DNA from: a virus
Length of the DNA: 32,624 nt
IMG/VR virus record: IMGVR_UViG_3300034062_003852
Coordinates: 1-32,624 of that record
Direction: 5' to 3' (one strand)
This document shows positions 1-3,726 of this stretch, piece after piece (within the stretch, counting starts at the first letter, position 1; every line of letters begins with the position of its first letter). Below the pieces are notes generated by a model that worked only from the letters and a program-made list of their open reading frames with translations, searched no databases and was not told the DNA's origin. A program made the position numbers and the translations under genes.

Positions 1-102
1 AAGGGTGTAATTTTAGAGAAATTGTAATGAGTGATCATCAGTTACAAGAGTAAGAACTAGTGATCGAAAGATCCGTTCATCAAACACCGACAACAATTTA
101 AT
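1..102 (+). ncRNA. Unidentified structured RNA candidate, possibly cut by the window edge
   Basis: No coding sequence fits here, but the stretch folds into a closed three-part structure. GGTGT (4-8) pairs with ACACC (84-88). TTGTAA/TGA (22-30) pairs with TCA/TTACAA (38-40, 42-47) with one bulged G and a 7-nt loop. GAAC (54-57) pairs with GTTC (75-78), enclosing GATC-GAAA-GATC (62-73) capped by a GNRA-type loop. The 7-nt loop GTGATCA has T at the U33-like position, so a decayed or divergent tRNA (Ile-like GAT anticodon) is one possibility. There is no good D-arm, no CCA end and no TTCRA T-loop. I do not recognise the family; the helices are seen, the RNA gene is inferred. It directly precedes tRNA-Gln. 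Confidence 0.35.
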
Positions 103-176
103 CAGAAAGTAGATAATAATATAGTCGCACAACTCTGGGTTGTGAGGTACGGGTGCGAATCCCGTCTTTCTGACCA
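103..176 (+). tRNA. tRNA-Gln (anticodon CTG)
   Basis: The acceptor stem CAGAAAG (103-109) pairs fully with CTTTCTG (166-172), followed by discriminator A and an encoded CCA. The anticodon stem CACAA/TTGTG (128-132, 140-144) holds the 7-nt loop CTCTGGG, giving anticodon CTG at 135-137 with T33. The T stem ACGGG/CCCGT encloses TGCGAAT, so the usual T55 is G. The D-arm (112-126) is poor: about three pairs and no GG in the loop. The amino acid is assigned from the anticodon alone. A CTG anticodon reads only CAG, while this AT-rich genome appears to favour CAA. Confidence 0.85.
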
Positions 177-183
177 TTTTAAT

Positions 184-260
184 CGGGGTGTATTGTCAAT
201 TAGGAGACGGCCTGATCTGGAGTCAGGAAGCTGCAGGTGCAAGTCCTGTCACCCCGACCA
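184..260 (+). tRNA. tRNA-Pro (anticodon TGG)
   Basis: The acceptor CGGGGTG (184-190) pairs perfectly with CACCCCG (250-256), then A and encoded CCA; this acceptor is typical of bacterial tRNA-Pro. The anticodon stem CCTGA/TCAGG (211-215, 223-227) encloses TCTGGAG, placing TGG at 218-220. Position 33 is then C, where U33 is nearly universal. The T-arm CAGG-TGCAAGT-CCTG again has G in place of T55. The D-arm has GTC/GAC pairing and GG in the loop. It lies 7 nt after tRNA-Gln, so the two are probably co-transcribed. Confidence 0.88.
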
Positions 261-268
261 TTTTTATA

Positions 269-380
269 TCAGACAATGGTAGAGGTTTGAACTTGGCTAG
301 GTCCGAAACAATAACCAACGGCTGTGTTCGGCTAATAATCTGTGGGTTAAATATGCCCATAAAACCGCCAAGGTGTCTGA
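269..380 (+). ncRNA. Unidentified structured RNA candidate with possible pseudoknot
   Basis: This 112-nt stretch between tRNA-Pro and the next RNA has no credible ORF but several long-range helices. An outer stem TCAGACA (269-275) pairs with TGTCTGA (374-380). CTTGGC (292-297) pairs with GCCAAG (367-372). CCGAA (303-307) pairs with TTCGG (327-331). TGTGGG (341-346) pairs with CCCATA (356-361). GGTTT (284-288) can also pair with AAACC (362-366), crossing the CTTGGC helix, so a pseudoknot or a switch between two folds is possible. There is no CCA, no T-arm and no anticodon arm, so it is not a tRNA. I recognise no family. The complementarity is seen; expression and function are inference. Confidence 0.4.
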
Positions 381-395
381 GATAAGTTTTAGATT

Positions 396-572
396 TGATC
401 GTTGGTGTATAGAATTATAGCACTCTGCCATTAGGAGGTAGATGAGACTGAAGTTGACGAGATAGACATTCGATTTAAGTTTATGGTTTCTGTGCGCACA
501 GTGCCGTTGGACTTGATCGAAATATGGAACGACCAGTGAAATCCTCGTATATTCGCAAGTCACGATCATCCA
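396..572 (+). ncRNA. tRNA-like RNA with about 100 extra nucleotides
   Basis: TGATCGT (396-402) is fully complementary to ACGATCA (562-568), which is followed by T and CCA (570-572) exactly as in a tRNA 3' end. After two nucleotides comes a D-arm-like stem GTGT/GCAC (405-408, 420-423), then an anticodon-type arm CTGCC/GGTAG (425-429, 437-441) with the 7-nt loop ATTAGGA. This has T33 and would give anticodon TAG (Leu). The T-arm position holds a long hairpin instead: GACTTG (510-515) with CAAGTC (556-561), extended by CGAA/TTCG. Another 68 nt (442-509), including a CTGT/ACAG hairpin, fill the variable region. No TTCRA T-loop is correctly placed. It could be an expanded tRNA-Leu, an interrupted tRNA or a tRNA mimic. 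No intron type could be recognised. Confidence 0.5.
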
Positions 573-588
573 ATTTTTGTTTTTTGAT

Positions 589-617
589 TTGACTTATACT
601 ATGTATTGGTGTAAGAT
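589..617 (+). promoter_or_regulatory. Sigma70-type promoter for tRNA-Ala/tRNA-Gly/tmRNA
   Basis: TTGACT (589-594), a 17-nt spacer and TAAGAT (612-617) form a near-consensus sigma70-type promoter ending 8 nt before tRNA-Ala. It follows a T-rich stretch (574-585) that may end transcription of the upstream RNAs. It suggests the tRNA-Ala, tRNA-Gly and tmRNA genes are made together, by the host-type polymerase. Confidence 0.6.
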
Positions 618-625
618 TTTTAAAT

Positions 626-700
626 GGGCTGTTAGTGATAGTGGTAGCACGGGAGCTTTGCAAGCTTTAGGGAAGAGTTCGATTCTCTTACGGTCCACCA
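626..700 (+). tRNA. tRNA-Ala (anticodon TGC)
   Basis: GGGCTGT (626-632) pairs with ACGGTCC (690-696) with two G.T wobbles, one at G3.T70, the alanine identity pair; then A and CCA. The D-arm GTGATAGTGGTAGCAC is canonical. The anticodon stem GGAGC/GCTTT (652-656, 664-668) holds TTTGCAA, giving TGC at 659-661. The T-arm AAGAG-TTCGATT-CTCTT has a standard T-loop, unlike the Gln and Pro tRNAs. Confidence 0.92.
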
Positions 701-752
701 TTTTAAATTAATGTATGTTGGATAGTTTCAACTATATATTAATGTTGAGAGC

Positions 753-826
753 GCGGGTATGATGTAGTGGTAGCCTGCAACCTTGCCAAGGTCGATGTGC
801 CGGTTCGATTCCGGCTACCCGCTCCA
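753..826 (+). tRNA. tRNA-Gly (anticodon GCC)
   Basis: GCGGGTA (753-759) pairs perfectly with TACCCGC (816-822), followed by discriminator T and CCA, as in bacterial tRNA-Gly. The loop TTGCCAA gives anticodon GCC (785-787). The anticodon stem CAACC/GGTCG has one A.C mismatch. The D-arm contains AGTGGTA, and the T-arm GCCGG-TTCGATT-CCGGC is canonical. It lies 52 nt after tRNA-Ala and 22 nt before the tmRNA. Confidence 0.93.
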
Positions 827-848
827 ATTTCAGTTCTTTAAAATTTAT

Positions 849-1235
849 GGGCGCGTACTGGTATCGATTTAATAGTACACGTATGTTAGGCACGTAGAGG
901 ATGATAGTTGGCCTCTTTAATACACCTATCGAAACATTAACTGCTGAAGATAACGTAGTTAGCTATGACTTCTCTTACGATGACGTTGTAGCCCTTGCAG
1001 CCTAAGTTGTTGCACATTCAATACAATGAAGTCTGATATTTGTGTTGGGTGTAAATTATTGGACTGGACCAAATATTTGATTTGCGTAAATGGTCGAGAT
1101 ATTAGTAAATCTTAAGGGTAATATTTTTAGATATTTTTTATTATTACTTCCTAACAATTCAAAATATATAAGCGTGTAGTCTGGCAATAATAATTTTTTA
1201 TGGACGCGGGGTGCGACTCCTCGCCATCTCCACCA
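849..1235 (+). ncRNA. ssrA: tmRNA (transfer-messenger RNA), one-piece
   Basis: The tmRNA rescues stalled ribosomes: it enters as an alanyl-tRNA mimic and then templates a degradation tag. The 5' part has CTGGTATCGA, close to the conserved tmRNA D-domain. PK1 is marked by GAGG (897-900) and TTGGCCTC (908-915). A reading frame from GCT (943) encodes a 20-residue tag beginning AEDNVVSY and ending VVALAA, with stop TAA at 1003-1005; the ALAA end is the classic protease signal. The 3' part has GCGTGTAGTC and GGACGCGGGG, closely matching the bacterial 3' domain, a T-loop TGCGACT, and CATCTCC-A-CCA. G3.T70 is kept, but two of the seven acceptor pairs (C.C and C.A) are mismatched. The tag is long compared with the usual 8-15 or so residues. 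No smpB is seen in the window, so host SmpB is presumably used. Confidence 0.93.
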
Positions 1236-1240
1236 TTTTT

Positions 1241-1270
1241 AAAACCCCAAGTTATGCTTGGGGTTTTTTT
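1241..1270. terminator. Bidirectional terminator between tmRNA and a minus-strand gene
   Basis: CCCCAAG (1245-1251) and CTTGGGG (1257-1263) form a 7-bp stem with a 5-nt loop, flanked by A4 upstream and T7 downstream, so it can act on both strands. It closes the tmRNA transcript and the convergent gene ending at 1269. Confidence 0.85.
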
Positions 1271-1490
1271 ATTGCGGTTCAAAGTCAATGTAACTATCAA
1301 ATACTAAACAGTTGCATTTTTCTGGATCTATATATCCTTCTTTTTGTAGATAATCCAACATTTTCTCTCTACAAGTTTCGTCTTCATATAAATCACATTT
1401 TTCTGGGTGTCTTAAAACAATAAATCTATCAGCCCAGATTGTTATATGGTGATCTTTAATTTTTATATCTTGAAAATTTACTTCATTCAT
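1269..1490 (-). CDS. Small protein of unknown function (73 aa)
   Basis: I do not recognise this protein. It is 73 residues, acidic, with three cysteines (C32, C40 and the pair-like C58/C60 region within EKCNCLVF) and a short aromatic C-terminus. It is accepted as a gene because it fills the space between a shared terminator at its 3' end and a 25-nt AT-only divergent region at its 5' end, and because its composition (ordered alternation of polar and hydrophobic residues, plausible helices around residues 40-52) differs from that of shadow frames. The start is the only ATG near the frame opening. No Shine-Dalgarno sequence is visible; the divergent region contains TATATTTA, similar to the late-promoter-like motif elsewhere. 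A cytosolic early or moron-type function is only a guess. Confidence 0.65.
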   Translation of the reverse strand: MNEVNFQDIKIKDHHITIWADRFIVLRHPEKCDLYEDETCREKMLDYLQKEGYIDPEKCNCLVFDSYIDFEPQ

Positions 1491-1515
1491 TGTATATTAA
1501 ATATATATTAGAGTT

Positions 1516-1701
1516 ATGAGTAATATTAAATTAACAAAGGCTGAAGCCGAAAAGAAAGTATATGAACTAACCGAAAATCTTTTGCATGTAAAGAAAGATT
1601 TTAAAGATGTAGCTGCTGGCTACAAAGAACGCATGAAAGAAATCGAAAATGAAATTAAAGCAATTGTCGAAGATGCTTCTATAGGTGATCCAACTAAGTA
1701 A
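1516..1701 (+). CDS. Small coiled-coil protein of unknown function (61 aa)
   Basis: The 61-residue product is Lys/Glu-rich and reads as nearly one continuous amphipathic helix over residues 5-52, with heptad-like hydrophobic spacing (LTKAEAEKKVYELTENLLHV, then a second helix KERMKEIENEIKAIV). No motif points to a function. It is transcribed divergently from the 73-aa gene across a 25-nt AT-only gap and ends 7 nt before a strong terminator, so it is probably a single-gene transcript. The ATG has no GGAG-type site; upstream is TATATATTAGAGTT. Helical small proteins like this occur in many large phages as accessory factors; nothing here narrows that down. Confidence 0.7.
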   Translation: MSNIKLTKAEAEKKVYELTENLLHVKKDFKDVAAGYKERMKEIENEIKAIVEDASIGDPTK

Positions 1702-1704
1702 AAC

Positions 1705-1735
1705 AAAAAGCCGGTCAATTAAGACCGGCTTTTTT
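1705..1735. terminator. Bidirectional terminator between convergent small genes
   Basis: AAGCCGGTC (1708-1716) and GACCGGCTT (1723-1731) form a 9-bp GC-rich stem with a 6-nt loop, flanked by A-run and T-run, between the plus-strand gene ending at 1701 and the minus-strand gene ending at 1737. Confidence 0.92.
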
Positions 1736-1736
1736 A

Positions 1737-2021
1737 TTATTGTTCTTTTGGAGATGGCTTAAATGTGCCATCTTTTAAATTAAGACTACCGTCTCCATAT
1801 TTTGTAGCCAGACTATTTAGTAAGTTTTCTTCTAGTTTTTGAATATCTTTCCACTCTGTTAGAATAGCTGATCTACGTTCAGTTAATTCTGTTTTTGTTT
1901 GTTCCAGTTCAATTTCTTCTAATTGCAATTGACCAAGTTCAAATATTTTTTGTTGATATTTGGATTGAACGATTGCGATTTCTTGCATTTCTTGTTCTGT
2001 AAATTTAGTAACTTCACTCAT
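1737..2021 (-). CDS. Coiled-coil protein of unknown function (94 aa), prefoldin-like
   Basis: The 94-residue protein is Glu/Gln/Leu-rich and predicted almost wholly helical. A long coiled coil covers about residues 8-68, with a break near residues 47-50, giving a helical-hairpin look like a beta-prefoldin subunit. A short conserved-looking tail follows (KYGDGSLNLKDGTFKPSP). The tail pattern KYGxGxLxxxDGxFxP resembles small proteins in marine T4-like phages; that is recalled, not checked. It runs opposite to the main transcription direction and ends at the shared terminator. The 5' flank contains AATATAAAT on its own strand, near the T4 late consensus TATAAATA. A chaperone or scaffold role would be inference from shape alone. 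Confidence 0.75.
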   Translation of the reverse strand: MSEVTKFTEQEMQEIAIVQSKYQQKIFELGQLQLEEIELEQTKTELTERRSAILTEWKDIQKLEENLLNSLATKYGDGSLNLKDGTFKPSPKEQ

Positions 2022-2093
2022 AATATTTTTAGATACATATCTGGTTTATTGATTTTTGGATAATTATAATTCAATTTATATTTTAAAATAAAG

Positions 2094-2122
2094 TTGACGT
2101 AATCGCTATTTGTATGTATTAT
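2094..2122 (+). promoter_or_regulatory. Strong sigma70-type promoter for the 2200-2624 genes
   Basis: TTGACG (2094-2099), exactly 17 nt, then TATTAT (2117-2122): a near-consensus sigma70 promoter. It lies in a 178-nt gap otherwise without genes and points to the small gene pair starting at 2200, about 70 nt downstream. Confidence 0.7.
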
Positions 2123-2131
2123 TAGATTATG

Positions 2132-2154
2132 TTCTAAGGCTGGTAATCTTAGAA
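2132..2154 (+). promoter_or_regulatory. Leader hairpin downstream of the 2094 promoter
   Basis: TTCTAAG (2132-2138) and CTTAGAA (2148-2154) form a perfect 7-bp stem with a 9-nt loop a few bases after the predicted start site. There is no T-run, so it is not a simple terminator. It may stabilise the 5' end or be an operator-like inverted repeat. Confidence 0.45.
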
Positions 2155-2199
2155 TTAGTAAGTATATTACCACATTTAAATATTAAATTATAAATTAGT

Positions 2200-2391
2200 A
2201 TGACAGTTAAAAGTGATAGTGTTATGGATAACAATATTAAGTACGTAATCCTACGTGATGGCAGACGAGTTTCAGATTTGGAATATCCATCCAAGGATGA
2301 AGCTAAAACTGAATATGATCATTGGTCTTCAATTCTTAAACGATGGCCAGATGGTTCTAAAATTGAAATTGTAGAAGTGAAAGGTAAATAA
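2200..2391 (+). CDS. Small protein of unknown function (63 aa)
   Basis: The 63-residue product has a compact alpha/beta look: a strand (IKYVILRDGRRVSDLEYPS), a helix rich in aspartate, lysine and tryptophan (KDEAKTEYDHWSSILKRW), and a final strand (SKIEIVEVKG). I do not recognise it. An alternative in-frame ATG at codon 9 would drop the first eight residues and begin just before the first strand, so the longer start is not certain. It follows the TTGACG/TATTAT promoter and leader hairpin, and its stop codon overlaps the next start by one base (TAATG), so the two genes are translationally coupled and likely early-expressed. Confidence 0.7.
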   Translation: MTVKSDSVMDNNIKYVILRDGRRVSDLEYPSKDEAKTEYDHWSSILKRWPDGSKIEIVEVKGK

Positions 2392-2624
2392 TGAGTGGTA
2401 ATATATTTGGCTTAAAACAAAAAATTAACTTGGCTAGTACAGAAAAAGAAGTACTAGACTTATTAAAGTTAAGCAAAACATACGTGGACGCATCTCCAGA
2501 AACAGTTCGTTCTTGGAAAAATGCTTCTGCAAAAAAGTTACAACAGTTAAATTCGACTATTTCGTCAGTGGAAAAGGTTGAAAATGATACTGATAAACAA
2601 GTAAAAAAGAAAAAGAAAAAGTAA
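2391..2624 (+). CDS. Basic helical protein of unknown function (77 aa)
   Basis: The 77-residue product contains helices around residues 8-27 and 35-60 and ends in a lysine tail (VKKKKKK), which suggests nucleic-acid or membrane-surface contact, though this is inference only. The start shares its A with the stop codon of the upstream gene, so it is the second cistron of a two-gene operon that ends at the UUCG-loop terminator 22 nt downstream. No family is recognised. The reverse-frame ORF over the same DNA is phenylalanine-rich low-complexity translation and is a shadow. Confidence 0.72.
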   Translation: MSGNIFGLKQKINLASTEKEVLDLLKLSKTYVDASPETVRSWKNASAKKLQQLNSTISSVEKVENDTDKQVKKKKKK

Positions 2625-2646
2625 GATTTAACCAAATTGGTTCTGA

Positions 2647-2679
2647 AAAGACGTTACTTCGGTAACGTCTTTATTTTTT
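2647..2679 (+). terminator. Terminator with TTCG tetraloop
   Basis: AAAGACGTTAC (2647-2657) and GTAACGTCTTT (2662-2672) form an 11-bp stem closed by TTCG, an extra-stable tetraloop, followed by a T-rich run. It ends the 2200-2624 operon. Confidence 0.93.
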
Positions 2680-2694
2680 CCCATATACTTATAT

Positions 2695-3048
2695 ATGATG
2701 ACAGATAAGTACTCTTCATTAACTTTGCCATCTGATTATGATCAGATGGATAGTTTAATTAAATCTAATAAAATTAAATTGATGGAACAAATTGTTTCAT
2801 CAATATGTTATGCGGTAGACAACAATTTGAATGCGATAGAGGTCTTTAACTTTAAAGATTCTGATTTCATAGTAGTATTAGACCGCAATTCATTTGAAGA
2901 TAATCTAAATAATATTTACGAATATTATATTTCGTCTGAGAAATATGAACATTGTGGTCGTGTTTTAAACATTAAACAACAACTAACCAACAAAAATGAG
3001 CAAGAAAAAAGACACAAGCCCAAAGGTTCATCAAAACGAAAAAATTAG
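2695..3048 (+). CDS. Protein of unknown function (117 aa) upstream of phoH
   Basis: The 117-residue product is mostly helical, with a central strand pair (LNAIEVFNFKDSDFIVVLDR) and a helix around residues 70-97 (YYISSEKYEHCGRVLNIKQQ) that faintly resembles a UvrB/UvrC-type UVR motif. That similarity is weak. The C-terminus is short, basic and disordered. Two ATG codons are adjacent (2695 and 2698). It starts 16 nt after a terminator, with TATACTTATATATG directly upstream, and its last 53 nt overlap the start of phoH in another frame, so the two are almost certainly co-expressed. No function is assigned. Confidence 0.75.
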   Translation: MMTDKYSSLTLPSDYDQMDSLIKSNKIKLMEQIVSSICYAVDNNLNAIEVFNFKDSDFIVVLDRNSFEDNLNNIYEYYISSEKYEHCGRVLNIKQQLTNKNEQEKRHKPKGSSKRKN

Positions 3049-3706
3049 AGAAACAATAAAAATTGATGACCGAACTCTTACGCCAAAACAAATTGAATTA
3101 TTAAATTTACTACAAAATAAAACAACTAAACTAGTCTTCATTTCAGGTCCAGCTGGAACTTCAAAAACATATACATCTGTGTTAGCCGGTTTAAATTTAA
3201 TAAACCAAAAAAGAGTAAGTGAAATCGTATATGTCAGAAGTATTGTAGAAAGTAGTGATAGTAAATTGGGATTTTTACCAGGTGAAATGGATGAAAAGAT
3301 GAGTCCTTACATTCAACCACTAATAGATAAATTAGAAGAATTATTGCCAAAACACGATATTGATAAGTTAAAAAAAGAAGAACGTATTCACGGTTTTCCA
3401 ATAAATTTCTTACGTGGTTTGAGTTGGAACGCTAAATGTATTGTAGCTGATGAAGCTCAGAATATGAGTAAGAAAGAATTGACCACATTAATTACCCGTG
3501 TTGGAGAATTTAGTAAGTTGTTTATATGTGGTGATCCCGATCAAAGTGATATCAATGGTAAAAGTGGATTTGTGCCAATGATGAACATCTTTGACGATGA
3601 AGAAAGTAGAAATAACGGAATTTATGTATTTAAATTCGATGAAGATGATATTGTTAGAAGCGGTTTAGTAAAATTTATATTAAAAAAACTAAAAAATGTT
3701 GGGTGA
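2996..3706 (+). CDS. phoH: PhoH-like P-loop ATPase
   Basis: PhoH-like proteins are cytosolic P-loop ATPases related to the N-terminal part of superfamily I helicases. They are widespread in large phages, where their role is uncertain (RNA or phosphate metabolism has been proposed). Here 236 residues include Walker A GPAGTSKT (51-58), Walker B-type CIVADEAQN (148-155) with the DEAQ signature, and the motif ICGDPDQ (177-183), all in the order and spacing of the PhoH family. Walker A has Ser in place of the usual Gly before KT. The length matches the short phage forms without an extra N-terminal domain. The start lies 53 nt inside the preceding gene; later in-frame ATGs would remove the nucleotide-binding site, so the overlap is accepted. 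Confidence 0.95.
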   Translation: MSKKKDTSPKVHQNEKIRETIKIDDRTLTPKQIELLNLLQNKTTKLVFISGPAGTSKTYTSVLAGLNLINQKRVSEIVYVRSIVESSDSKLGFLPGEMDEKMSPYIQPLIDKLEELLPKHDIDKLKKEERIHGFPINFLRGLSWNAKCIVADEAQNMSKKELTTLITRVGEFSKLFICGDPDQSDINGKSGFVPMMNIFDDEESRNNGIYVFKFDEDDIVRSGLVKFILKKLKNVG

Positions 3707-3726
3707 TTAATAATTATTAATATATT

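Noticed and set aside
464-480. ATTCGATTT as the T-loop of the tRNA-like RNA
   Set aside because: The flanking AGACA and TAAGT do not pair (only the outer and inner bases match), and the acceptor 3' strand is over 80 nt away.
396-572. Group I intron inside a tRNA
   Set aside because: The insert is only about 100 nt, too short for a group I core, and no P7-like element was found; the anticodon arm is uninterrupted.
188-663. ORFs on both strands (188-385 plus; 297-569 and 481-663 minus)
   Set aside because: They overlap clear tRNA genes and helical RNA elements, lack any protein pattern, and are explained by the RNA structures.
1211-1423. Plus-strand 70-aa ORF
   Set aside because: It starts inside the tmRNA 3' domain, runs through a terminator and is antisense to the 73-aa gene.
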